Source: Candidatus Micrarchaeum sp. (GTDB lineage: Archaea > SpSt-1190 > DYHY01). Taken from it: a DNA stretch of 27,426 nucleotides. Numbering within the stretch: the stretch's first letter is position 1; each line of letters opens with the position of its first letter. The stretch covers positions 2,438 to 29,863 of the forward strand of contig DYHY01000010.1 in assembly GCA_020723935.1 (NCBI GenBank), written 5' to 3'. Below, in pieces: positions 15,552 through 22,984 of this stretch. Made by a program: the position numbers and the translations under genes. A model generated the notes under the pieces. It was not told the DNA's origin. It ran no database searches and saw only the letters and a list, made by a program, of their open reading frames with translations.

Positions 15552-16784
15552 ATGTTTCCTGCGAGCCCCGAATTCCAGATAACGGTCGTCCTCGTGGCCG
15601 CCCTCTTCGGCTTCATGCTCGCGGCGAAGCTCAGGCAGTCCGGGACCGTCGCGAGCATCCTCGCCGGGATAATCGTCGGCCCCAGCATCCTGGGGATAGT
15701 CGGCCCGTCCGAGACAATAGAGGCTCTCGCCATGATAGGTGCGATCTTCCTCCTCTTCGTCGTGGGCCTCGACACCCGGCCGGAGGACCTGGCGAACGCA
15801 AAGGCCGCGGCGGTAGCCTTCCTCGGAGTCGTCCTCCCTTGGGGCGGCGGGTACCTCGTCTCGCGCCTCTTTGGCTTCTCCGGGAACGCGTCCTTCTTCG
15901 TCGGGACCTGCCTCACCGCGACGAGCATAGCGATAACCGTCCAGGTCTTCAAGGAGCTGGGAAAGATCTCATCCCCCGAAGCCAAGATAATAATCGGCGC
16001 GGCGGTGATAGACGACATACTGAGCCTCCTCGCCCTCTCCGTCGCCGAGCAGGTGGCCCTCGCCGGCGGCTTCTCGCCCCTACTCCTCGCAGGCAAGGCG
16101 CTCCTTGCGCTGGGCTTCCTTGCCGCCGCGTTCCTCGTCGGCAAGATGGTCATCACCAAATGGCTCGTTTCCCTCCAGGAGTGGGCGATGCTCCACCGCG
16201 CGTACGAGCCCGTCCCGTTCATAGCTCTCGTACTCTTCGCCTTCGCCTACAGCCTGGGCGCGGAGCTGGCGGGCCTCTCCGCCGTCGTCGGAGCGTTCGT
16301 CGCCGGTGTCGCCCTCGAGAACGTCGAGATCGGCGAGCGCAAGGAGGGGGTGAGGTATTTCGAGATAATCTTCGGCTGCCTGTTCTTCGTCTCGCTCGGG
16401 GTCACCGTGAACCTCAAAGAGCTCTTCTCAAGCCCCCTCCTTGTTCTCTTCCTCCTCGCGCTCACGGTCGTGGCGCTTGCCACCAAGTTCGCCGCCGGCT
16501 TCCTCGCCTCCGCGGGAATGTCGGCCCTGGGCGCGCTCGGCGTCTCGGGAAGCTCGAGGCGCCTAGACGCTAGGGCCTGCGCGGCGGTGGGCTTGGGGAT
16601 GATGCCGCGGGGCGAGATAGCGATGATATCGGCGCTCGTGGGCCTCGGCGCCGGAGTGATAGACAACGCGGTATTCTCCGTCGTCGTGGCGGTGGGCTTG
16701 CTCACGACGATGATCGCGCCCGTCGCGCTGTCGCACCTCTACAACGAGCACAGCCCGCGCGCCCCGCACGTGAAGATCTACTGA
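15552..16784 (+). CDS. CPA2-family cation/proton antiporter (Kef/NapA-like), 410 aa
   Basis: A membrane protein with about 12 predicted hydrophobic helices covering nearly its whole length. The family's opening SGTVASILAGIIVGPSILG is at about 30-48. The discontinuous-helix motif TATSIAIT is at 122-129 and the ion-binding pair Asp154-Asp155 lies in AAVIDDILSLL. The late MMPRGEIAMIS matches the conserved RGE segment. Two acidic residues rather than one suggest electrogenic Na+/H+ exchange. The product lacks the C-terminal TrkA-N/RCK regulatory domains of bacterial KefB/C. It stands alone between gatD and the convergent protease pair, and would serve pH or sodium homeostasis in the cytoplasmic membrane. 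Confidence 0.88.
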   Translation: MFPASPEFQITVVLVAALFGFMLAAKLRQSGTVASILAGIIVGPSILGIVGPSETIEALAMIGAIFLLFVVGLDTRPEDLANAKAAAVAFLGVVLPWGGGYLVSRLFGFSGNASFFVGTCLTATSIAITVQVFKELGKISSPEAKIIIGAAVIDDILSLLALSVAEQVALAGGFSPLLLAGKALLALGFLAAAFLVGKMVITKWLVSLQEWAMLHRAYEPVPFIALVLFAFAYSLGAELAGLSAVVGAFVAGVALENVEIGERKEGVRYFEIIFGCLFFVSLGVTVNLKELFSSPLLVLFLLALTVVALATKFAAGFLASAGMSALGALGVSGSSRRLDARACAAVGLGMMPRGEIAMISALVGLGAGVIDNAVFSVVVAVGLLTTMIAPVALSHLYNEHSPRAPHVKIY

Positions 16785-16806
16785 CCAGCCCCCCGCCGGC
16801 CGGCCC

Positions 16807-17511
16807 CTATTTCCTGAAGAAGATCAGGTAGAACGCGGCCGCGATTCCCGCGAGGGTCGCGCCTATCACGATCGGAGCCGTCCCGATCCCCGCCCCCGCG
16901 GGCCTTCCCCTCGGGATGCAGTCAGCGTCGGCCGTTATGTCGCAGTCCGGGTCGCATATGCCGTCCCTCGCCGGCTCGCAGTAGCCATCCTTCCCGCCCT
17001 GCTTGCAGTCGTCCCCGCACGAGGCGTGGTTTTCCCCGGGCCCGCACCTACTGTCCCTGTTGCACAGGGAGAGGTCTTGGAGGAGGACGACGTCCCCCGA
17101 GGGGAGGCTTGTCAGGCGTATTTTCTTCTCCTCGGAGGAGAAGGGTATTCTCACCGTCACCGGGACGGACTCGACGGGCTTGGGGGGCTCCGTGAGGATG
17201 TAGAACGAGACCGGGATCTCCTGGGCCGCGACGACCTTGTTCCCGCCGTCGTCCGTGACCTCAAGGAGGAACCTTGAGTCTGCCTCGCCGTTGGAGGATA
17301 GTATTGTCTCCGTCCCCTCCATCGCGCTGGCCGAGGAGAGCTCCGCCGAGCCGTTCGCCCGGTGGAACATGAAGTTTAGCTCCAGGACCGTCGCGGCGCT
17401 TGCCGGGACGATTGCCATCGCCAGGATTATCGCGGCGGCGAGGACGATAGCCGCAAGCCCCCCTAGCGGCCCGGCCGCCCTGATTTCCCCGGTACGGATG
17501 GTTTTTCTCAT
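16807..17511 (-). CDS. Secreted Cys-rich protein with C-terminal membrane anchor, 234 aa
   Basis: A basic N-terminus (MRKTIRTGEIR) and a hydrophobic helix at about 18-39 ending in PASAAT form a signal peptide or anchor. Residues about 40-145 look like a beta-rich extracellular domain. A Cys-rich segment at about 147-200 contains CGPGENHASCGDDC and CDPDCDITADADC, a pattern common in exported archaeal proteins with disulfide or calcium-binding loops. A Gly/Ala-rich C-terminal helix followed by FFRK anchors it. The start 8 bases after the stop of the metalloprotease gene and same strand indicate an operon, so it may hold or accompany the protease at the surface. Frame extends upstream into the protease gene but the ATG at 17511 starts right at the signal sequence. 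Confidence 0.7.
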   Translation of the reverse strand: MRKTIRTGEIRAAGPLGGLAAIVLAAAIILAMAIVPASAATVLELNFMFHRANGSAELSSASAMEGTETILSSNGEADSRFLLEVTDDGGNKVVAAQEIPVSFYILTEPPKPVESVPVTVRIPFSSEEKKIRLTSLPSGDVVLLQDLSLCNRDSRCGPGENHASCGDDCKQGGKDGYCEPARDGICDPDCDITADADCIPRGRPAGAGIGTAPIVIGATLAGIAAAFYLIFFRK

Positions 17512-17519
17512 TCTTCTGG

Positions 17520-20216
17520 TCAGCACCTCAGTTTCTCGAAAGTGGAAAGATGGGCGAAGGAGGGCGGGTCGTACGCCTTGGGGCCGGGCGCGCCCGCGTA
17601 GCTCATTATCGAGCGCCCGCCGAACTGGTTCTTGTTCCCGTAGCAGCACAGGCCGTAGGCGTTCCTACACCAGCAGCAGTCGCTGTTCGCAGGGTCGCAC
17701 CCCCATTCGGCCGAGAGGGGGTTGGGCTTGGCCTGCCCCCCGCAGCGGGCCCCGTAATCGCAGTATTCGTCGCGCAGGCCGAACTCGTGCCCAAACTCAT
17801 GGGCGAGGACGTCCTCGAAGCCCTTCTTCATGAAGATCGTCCCCAGCCGGCACGAGAAGCCGCGGGTCGCGACGCCGCAGGCGCCCTCCTGGTCCGTGAT
17901 CCCGACCGCGACGTTGTAATTTGTCGTGAACCTCCTCGCGCAGTCCCTTATCGGCGAGAGCTCCGAGCAGCTTTCGCAGGAGACGGGCGCTGTGCAGTTG
18001 GTCCAGAGCGGGAGGATCCTCACAGTCTCCTTGCACGAGACGAGGGGGAGGTTGTCCAGGAGGAAGCCCGCCCGCGCGTCCACCTCGGAGTAGAAGGAGG
18101 CCTCGTCGCCCTGCCAGTTGAGCGGGACGAACGCGAGGACCAGCTTCGCCCTGCTGCAAGAGCCTGCTATGCACACCTGGTCGGGGCCGCACGAGGAGCT
18201 CGACGAGCAGGAGGGCCTGGAGGTCGTCGTCATGGGCACGGCGCAGCCCCTCGCCTCGACCGTCGGGACGCAGTAATAGGCGGTCTCTATCCCGCAGGAA
18301 TAGGCCTGCCTCTGCTGGCGTCCGCCGGTGCATTCGGACCACTGAGCCGGCACGGGGCATTCCGGGCATCTCCTCGCCGCCTCCGCGCAGGCGCCCGAAG
18401 CCGTGCATGCGAAGCCGTTCCCGCAGGCAGTCCCGGCCGGAAGGGGCAGGTAGGCGCAGTCGTAGCCGGTCGCCGCCGAGCAGTCGTCCGTCGTGCAGGC
18501 GTTGTTGTCGTTGCACGTGGGCGGGCAGCTCCTCCTGACGGGCGCCGTTGTGGTCGTCGCCGCCGCGGTCGACGTTGTGGAGGGTTTGGTCGGGAGGACG
18601 GTTGTGGGGGGTATTGTCGTCGTGACGTTTGGGAGAGGGGGTATTGTTGTTGTTGTCGTCGCCTTGGTCGTCGTCGTCGTGGCGCCCTTCGCGCACTTGA
18701 GGGAGATGTCGCAGGTCGTCTCGGACTGGCACCCCTTCGGGACGCAGTCGCGCATGCTCAGCATGTAGTTCCCGGAGCCCGAGCACGGTGAGATGCCGCA
18801 CCCGCTCTCCCTCCACGCCCTGCAGGAGCACCTGACGGGGGCCGCGGAGCGCGATATGTTGAACGCGAGGATCCTCCCGTCGTCCAGGATGGCGTAGAGC
18901 TTCTCGCGCGGCCAGCTGACGCCAACTATTCTGTCGGCGAACTGGGGTATCCCCCTTTTCAGGAGGTCTGCGGGCGTCGCGGGGATGCCGTACGCGCTCA
19001 GGATCTGGGACGATATCAGTATGTCCGGGGGGCTCATGTTGGCGACCGGGACGGAGGGTATCTGCAGGACGACCGCGTCCGTGTAGTTGAACCGCCCGAA
19101 GGAATAGAGCCGCGCCTTTGTCAGGAACCCGTCGCCCGACGCAATCGCGTACGAGCCGCCCGAGGCGCGCGCGTCAAGCATCCTCTCCGTCCTCCCGCTC
19201 GCCGCGTCCGTCAGCTGGTTTGCGACTATCGCGAAGGGCTTGGCCCTGTCCCCGGTGAGGTTCAGCAGGTAGAACTTCTTCCCCTCTTTCTCGAAGAACA
19301 CGACCTTCCCGTCCGGGCCGGCGGAGGCCCTCATTTCCAGGCCGTCCTCCAGCTCCGTCGTGTTGACGAGCTTCTCGAGGGCGCCGCTCGAGCGCAGGTA
19401 GGAGACGAGGCCGAACGTCCTCCTGACGCTCGAGAAGTCCTGCGGGTTCGTGAACTCCGTCCTTATGAGCGGGATCACGATCCTCGCCTCCGTCACCGCG
19501 GCCGGCCACTGGATGAACGAGAGCTGGTCGCCGCCTCCCGCGGCGAGGACCGGCGGCCTGGAAAGGTCGTCCTTCTCCAGGTAGTAGACCCTGCCGTTTG
19601 CCGGGATGTAGAGCAGGTCGCCGTAGGAGGTCATGGGCGGGTTCATCGCCCCAGACGTCATTCCGATGGGGGGGATCTCAGGGAACGACACGTTCCCCAT
19701 CACCGAGAGGTCCGCCGTGGAAAGGGCGAGGACGTTCCCGAGCTTCTCCGGCGCGCTGAAAGAGCCGGAAATCCCGTACGGGACCTCCTCCCCGTCGCGT
19801 CCCTGGTAGAAGTAGACCGCCTGGCCGTCCAGCGTCGGCTCGGGCGCGTAGCGCAGGAAGAGGCCCGAACCCAGGATTTCCGACCGGACTATTACGCCCG
19901 TCGCCGTCTCGATCTTGAAGATTGCGACCTCGTCGTGCGGGAACTCGCCTTCGGCGCCCCAGACCGTCCGCTCGCCGACCGCGAATATCGCGCCCGTCGC
20001 CTCGTCGAAGGACGCCCCCTTGGCCGTGAAATTGTACGGAAGATCGTATCCGCCCAGGAGCGTCGCGTTCCTGGGCTCGTAATAGGGCACTGTCGCCCCG
20101 CGCAGGTCGAGGGAGAAGGCGGCCCGGGGGGCCAGGAGGGGGATGGAAGCGAGGAGAAGGAAGGATGCGAGGAGAGAGGAAACCGCGCAAGCCCTTCTCC
20201 CAACCCTGCCAGCCAT
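17520..20216 (-). CDS. Secreted metzincin-like metalloprotease (M64-like) with Thr-rich linker, 898 aa
   Basis: The signal peptide is about residues 1-36 (basic start, hydrophobic core, then APRAAFS). Residues 40-470 are repetitive beta-type sequence, probably a beta-propeller. A first Cys-rich patch (about 467-507) leads into a low-complexity Thr/Pro linker at about 510-559, then a second Cys-rich patch with CNDNNACTTDDC. The catalytic domain occupies the end: HEFGHEFGLRDEY at 806-818 fits HExxHxxGxxD with Asp816 as third zinc ligand, and SIMSY near 869-873 is the met-turn of metzincins. The HEFGH...DEY form resembles IgA-peptidase M64. It is probably surface-exposed and degrades extracellular or host proteins (inference). 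A TATA box 27-28 bases upstream supports the ATG at 20216. Confidence 0.8.
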   Translation of the reverse strand: MAGRVGRRACAVSSLLASFLLLASIPLLAPRAAFSLDLRGATVPYYEPRNATLLGGYDLPYNFTAKGASFDEATGAIFAVGERTVWGAEGEFPHDEVAIFKIETATGVIVRSEILGSGLFLRYAPEPTLDGQAVYFYQGRDGEEVPYGISGSFSAPEKLGNVLALSTADLSVMGNVSFPEIPPIGMTSGAMNPPMTSYGDLLYIPANGRVYYLEKDDLSRPPVLAAGGGDQLSFIQWPAAVTEARIVIPLIRTEFTNPQDFSSVRRTFGLVSYLRSSGALEKLVNTTELEDGLEMRASAGPDGKVVFFEKEGKKFYLLNLTGDRAKPFAIVANQLTDAASGRTERMLDARASGGSYAIASGDGFLTKARLYSFGRFNYTDAVVLQIPSVPVANMSPPDILISSQILSAYGIPATPADLLKRGIPQFADRIVGVSWPREKLYAILDDGRILAFNISRSAAPVRCSCRAWRESGCGISPCSGSGNYMLSMRDCVPKGCQSETTCDISLKCAKGATTTTTKATTTTTIPPLPNVTTTIPPTTVLPTKPSTTSTAAATTTTAPVRRSCPPTCNDNNACTTDDCSAATGYDCAYLPLPAGTACGNGFACTASGACAEAARRCPECPVPAQWSECTGGRQQRQAYSCGIETAYYCVPTVEARGCAVPMTTTSRPSCSSSSSCGPDQVCIAGSCSRAKLVLAFVPLNWQGDEASFYSEVDARAGFLLDNLPLVSCKETVRILPLWTNCTAPVSCESCSELSPIRDCARRFTTNYNVAVGITDQEGACGVATRGFSCRLGTIFMKKGFEDVLAHEFGHEFGLRDEYCDYGARCGGQAKPNPLSAEWGCDPANSDCCWCRNAYGLCCYGNKNQFGGRSIMSYAGAPGPKAYDPPSFAHLSTFEKLRC
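18540..18690 (-). repeat. Low-complexity Thr-codon repeat encoding the protease linker
   Basis: Runs of ACA/ACC/ACG-type codons (GTT/GTC/GTG triplets on the plus strand) encode a Thr/Pro/Ala-rich linker of about 50 residues between the propeller-like part and the second Cys-rich patch. Such linkers are usually O-glycosylated and extended; repeat slippage may vary its length among strains. Confidence 0.7.
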
Positions 20217-20239
20217 CCTGCCGGGACGGGCGGCTTTTC

Positions 20240-20249
20240 ACTTATAAAA
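20240..20249 (-). promoter_or_regulatory. TATA box of the protease/anchor operon
   Basis: CTTTTATAAG on the minus strand, centred about 28 bases before the ATG at 20216; predicts a leaderless transcript. Confidence 0.6.
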
Positions 20250-20267
20250 GTGCATCGCCGGGCTGGG

Positions 20268-21073
20268 TCATGCTTCCTTCTCGAAGACCAGGTTGTTCCA
20301 GTCAAGCTTTCTCGCCCTGCGGTATCTGAAGCCTTCGAGAAGCCTTTCCGTCTCCTTGTCCTCGCATTCTAATTCTATCACTATCCGCAGCCTCCCCGCG
20401 GTGAGGAGGCCCTTCGCTCCCCTCAGGGCGTCCCTCTCGGAGTATTCCACGTCTATCTTCACGAGGTCCACTTCCCTAGCCTCACACCCAGCCTGCGGAG
20501 GAGGGAGTCTATCGTCTCGAGCCTGACCTTCTCTATCCTTCCGGAGCTCCTGCGCTCCCCCTGCATCATCTCCCCGGGGCGCATCACGAGGTGCGAGAAT
20601 ATGTCCACCTTGGTGTTGAAGGAGAACCCGGCGGTCCCCGCCCTGTCGGAGGCCGCGCGCTTGACAACGACGAAGTTCCTCGCCTTGTTCTCGGAAATGT
20701 TCCTCCTCAGCTGGGCGAACGTGCTCTTCACCGGCTAGACGGAGACGACCTTCCTGAAATTGTCGGAAAGCGTGACCGAATAGGTCCCTATGTGCGCCCC
20801 CACGTCTAGGAAGACGCGCCCCCTCGTCTTCCCTAGGAGGTCGCGGGTCTGGGGCTCGTTCTCCTCCCTTGCCACCCACCGATCCGAGCTCCCCCTCCTG
20901 AAATGGAACCTCTTGCCCTTGAGGAGGCCGCTCCTCCCTTCGGGAAGGAGCTTCCTGAGGAGCATCGTCCTCTCGCCCAGGTACCTGGAGAGGCGGTAGA
21001 TGAAGAGGTATTTCAGCCTGTTCCAGGCCAGCCTGACCTCCGAAAGGGCGTTTTTCACGCGGGTCGGAGCCAT
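20268..21073 (-). pseudogene. FkbM-family methyltransferase, interrupted by an amber codon and a frameshift
   Basis: Three pieces join into one FkbM-type SAM-dependent methyltransferase of about 268 residues. Piece one has the SAM motif GRVFLDVGAHIGTYSVTLSDNFRKVVSV and then a TAG at 20735-20737, exactly where the family has Glu of the motif-II acidic loop (VEP); the same frame continues PVKSTFAQLRRNISENKARNFVVVKRAASD. Near 20473-20490 one base is missing relative to the frame that follows, VDLVKIDVEYSERDALRGAKGLL, the diagnostic FkbM 'VDLVKIDVEG' segment. A GAG-to-TAG change plus a one-base indel explain everything. Either a decaying gene or sequencing errors. FkbM proteins often methylate sugars in glycan clusters. 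The start is uncertain: ATG at 21073 or GTG at 21058, given a TTTTTAA element near 21086. Confidence 0.75.
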
Positions 21074-21393
21074 CACGCCGGTTAAAAAGGTTGGGTGGAA
21101 TCCTGCGTCGCGCCCCCGGCGCCGCCGAAAAGCCGGCGAGCATCTCGGCATATCCGCCGGGGAGGTTCCTCACGCGCTCGGCGAGGAACTCATCAACCCT
21201 CTGCGCGTAGCGCGGCGAGACCGAAAGCGCGAGATCCATCGCCGCACAATAGTTCAAAAGGACGACGTCCTCGCGCGCTCCGGCGCAAGCGTCCTGGCGG
21301 AGCTGCGCCGCGATGCATAGGACCTGCCTGCTCGTGTGCTTTGTAGCAGCAGCATCCCTCTCCTAAGAACGAAGCGTCCTTGCCATACACCAT
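21074..21393 (-). pseudogene. Possible small broken ORF upstream of the FkbM gene
   Basis: Beginning at an ATG at 21391-21393 (MVYGKDASFLGE), removal of one base near 21351-21360 joins a GC-biased frame DAAATKHTSRQVLCIAAQLRQ... through ALSVSPRYAQRVDEFLAERVRNLPGGYAEM to about 21110. The resulting piece is about 95 residues, mostly helical, with normal codon bias for this genome. No family is recognised. The 3' end is unclear because the frame has no stop before it runs into the methyltransferase gene; another indel is likely. It could also be an N-terminal extension of the methyltransferase or chance. Confidence 0.28.
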
Positions 21394-21607
21394 TTTCAGA
21401 TTGCTACTTTGAAGTGCTGGTTATTTCTGTTTTCAGTTGATTTTTGCCTTTAAAAACCCCTTAAAAGACAATATTTGCCACTCCGAAAAGGAACATTTAT
21501 GAAAACTGGCGATTCAAGCCTTGCGGTGGTATTTTTCCAATATTGCTGTCCGCCACATGCTTCTTATAGGATATTTCAAAGGACACTTACGAATAAATAT
21601 CGAATCT
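21394..21607. other. AT-richer gene-free stretch
   Basis: Clearly lower in GC than the rest of the window, with several TATA-like strings (TTTAAAA near 21450, TTCTTATAGG near 21561, AATAAATAT near 21592). No open frame here has normal codon bias. It likely holds promoter elements for the structured RNA candidate that follows. Confidence 0.4.
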
Positions 21608-21712
21608 GCGGGAAGATGTAAAGGTGGATCAGGCGCTCGCCTGCTGGTAACAGGTGATGAGCGACTCGCGCCAGAATCGTCTGGTAAACGATTCCGGTTC
21701 GACACATCCCGC
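21608..21712 (+). ncRNA. Structured RNA candidate with two CTGGTAA-loop hairpins
   Basis: GCGGGA at 21608-21613 pairs with TCCCGC at 21707-21712, with TGT/ACA extending the stem after a bulge. Inside are hairpin 1 (GCCTG at 21639-21643, loop CTGGTAA 21644-21650, CAGGT 21651-21655), itself enclosed by CGCTC/GAGCG and alternatively GGCGC/GCGCC, and hairpin 2 with a perfect 7-bp stem (GAATCGT 21674-21680, loop CTGGTAA 21681-21687, ACGATTC 21688-21694). A T-loop-like GGTTCGA follows at 21697-21703. The repeated loop equals the anticodon loop of tRNA-Thr(GGU), yet no D arm or T stem can be formed, so it is not a standard tRNA. Function unknown; strand chosen from the loop and GGTTCGA resemblance. 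Confidence 0.45.
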
Positions 21713-21731
21713 CGGTTTGGTTGGTTTTGGT

Positions 21732-21802
21732 AGTCAAAGTCTTTGTTTTCTAGGTTGGTTAGTCCCAGATTTTCTTTGACTGTTGGGGTAGCTTCGGCTA
21801 TC
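21732..21802 (+). ncRNA. Two further hairpins upstream of ftsZ (one with UUCG loop)
   Basis: AGTCAAAG at 21732-21739 pairs perfectly with CTTTGACT at 21774-21781 around a 34-base loop that can fold internally (TCTAGG/CCCAGA, one mismatch). Directly after, GGTAGC-TTCG-GCTATC at 21787-21802 forms a 6-bp stem with a UUCG tetraloop, a very stable RNA element. They may be the 3' part of the RNA candidate just upstream or its terminator; they end four bases before the ftsZ TATA box. Confidence 0.4.
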
Positions 21803-21806
21803 TGAG

Positions 21807-21813
21807 TATATAG
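21807..21813 (+). promoter_or_regulatory. TATA box for ftsZ
   Basis: TATATAG, about 65 bases before the ftsZ ATG. The transcript would start near 21835 and carry a leader of about 40 bases with the ribosome-binding site GGGGTGA at 21859-21865, unlike the leaderless genes elsewhere in the window. Confidence 0.5.
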
Positions 21814-21874
21814 TCATTTCGGCGGTCCGGTCGATAGGTCGGGCTTGCAGAAACGACGGGGTGAACCGAGAAAA

Positions 21875-22942
21875 ATGGACTACGTCCTGCAAAGTGCGGC
21901 AAACGCGTCAAGGCCTGGCGCCGACTTCGAAGTCGGCCAAGCCAGGATTGTGGTGGTGGGTTGTGGAGGGGCCGGAAACAACACGGCGGACAGGCTCTAC
22001 CGCCTCGGGATACAGGGTGCAACTGTCGTGGCTCTGAACACGGACAAGCTGCACCTCGATGCCCGCGAGGCGGACAGGAAAATACTCATCGGCCGGGACC
22101 TAACGAAGGGCCTCGGCGCTGGCGGCTATCCGGAAGTCGGAAGGGCTGCCGCGGAGGAGGCGAGGAACGACATCAAGGATTCCCTGCGGAACTGCGATCT
22201 CGTCTTCGTCACAGCCGGAATGGGCGGAGGAACCGGGACGGGTTCCGCTCCGATAGTCGCGCAGCTAGCAAAGGAGCAGGGCGCAATAGTCATCGGGGTG
22301 GTCACGATGCCCTTCAAGATGGAACGCGCCAGGATCTTCAAGGCCGAGGCCGGCCTGTACGAGCTTAGGCAGACGACGGACACCGTCATCGTCATAGACA
22401 ACAACAGGCTCGTGGAAGTCGCCGGGAAGCTCCCCATTGCGCAGGCTTTCGCGGTGGCAGACGAGCTCATCGCGACGATGATCAAGGGGATTGTTGAGAC
22501 AATAGCCGTCCCGAGCCTCGTGAACCTAGACTATGCTGACGTCAAGGCGGTCATGTCCAACGGCGGGGTTGCGGTCATCGGCGTCGGCGAGTCGACGAGC
22601 GAGAACCGGGCGGAGGAAGCGGTCAGGAAGGCGCTTTCGAACCCGCTCCTGGATGTCGACTACAAGGGCGCGACGGGCGCGATGCTGCACGTCGTCGGCG
22701 GGCCCGACATGACCCTAGACGAGGTCAACACAATAGGCGATCTCGTCGCCAAGGACATGGATCCCGGAGCCTCGGTCATCTGGGGCGCGAGGATAGACCC
22801 GGCCCTCGAGGGCTCGATCCGCGTGATGACGATAATCACCGGAGTCAAGTCCCCACACATTCTCGGGTCGGTCAACCCGAGGGAGGCGTCCGTGCGCACC
22901 AAGCAGACCGCTAACAGCCTGGGAATACCCGTGCTTGCGTAG
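21875..22942 (+). CDS. ftsZ: Cell division protein FtsZ, 355 aa
   Basis: Tubulin-like GTPase that polymerises into the division ring. Visible motifs are the nucleotide-binding VVVGCGGAGNNT (26-37), the tubulin signature GGGTGTG at 117-123, the sugar/base-contact segment with ALNTD (53-57), and the T7 catalytic loop NLDYADVKAVM, whose acidic residues trigger GTP hydrolysis in the next subunit. The C-terminal domain (SNPLLDVDYKGATGAMLHVVGGPDM) is complete and the end is short, without an evident membrane-tether peptide. The ATG at 21875 is chosen because GGGGTGA lies nine bases upstream; a TTG at 21845 would add ten residues. The gene is intact although neighbouring genes on both sides are broken as printed. 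Whether it is the FtsZ1 or FtsZ2 class needs a tree. Confidence 0.96.
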   Translation: MDYVLQSAANASRPGADFEVGQARIVVVGCGGAGNNTADRLYRLGIQGATVVALNTDKLHLDAREADRKILIGRDLTKGLGAGGYPEVGRAAAEEARNDIKDSLRNCDLVFVTAGMGGGTGTGSAPIVAQLAKEQGAIVIGVVTMPFKMERARIFKAEAGLYELRQTTDTVIVIDNNRLVEVAGKLPIAQAFAVADELIATMIKGIVETIAVPSLVNLDYADVKAVMSNGGVAVIGVGESTSENRAEEAVRKALSNPLLDVDYKGATGAMLHVVGGPDMTLDEVNTIGDLVAKDMDPGASVIWGARIDPALEGSIRVMTIITGVKSPHILGSVNPREASVRTKQTANSLGIPVLA

Positions 22943-22964
22943 GGAAGAGTGAATCATGGGAACT

Positions 22965-22984
22965 GGGCCGGCAGGAGCCGGCCC
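22965..22984 (+). terminator. Hairpin after ftsZ
   Basis: GGGCCGGC-AGGA-GCCGGCCC, a perfect 8-bp GC stem 22 bases after the ftsZ stop. No T-run follows (CCCCAAAA), so it may stabilise the mRNA end rather than terminate by itself. Confidence 0.45.

Noticed and set aside
20268-21257. A 329-residue intact protein
   Set aside because: Only its last 65 residues match FkbM; the middle is out of frame with the clear methyltransferase sequence, so it is a product of the frameshift.
21608-21712. A standard tRNA-Thr(GGU) gene
   Set aside because: The CTGGTAA loop, GGTTCGA and a closing stem are present, but no D arm, no 5-bp T stem, and the seventh acceptor pair fails. Reported as an unexplained structured RNA instead.
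21521-21733. Small ORFs on both strands in the AT-rich stretch
   Set aside because: Codon use and composition do not match the genome's genes, and they overlap the structured RNA candidate.
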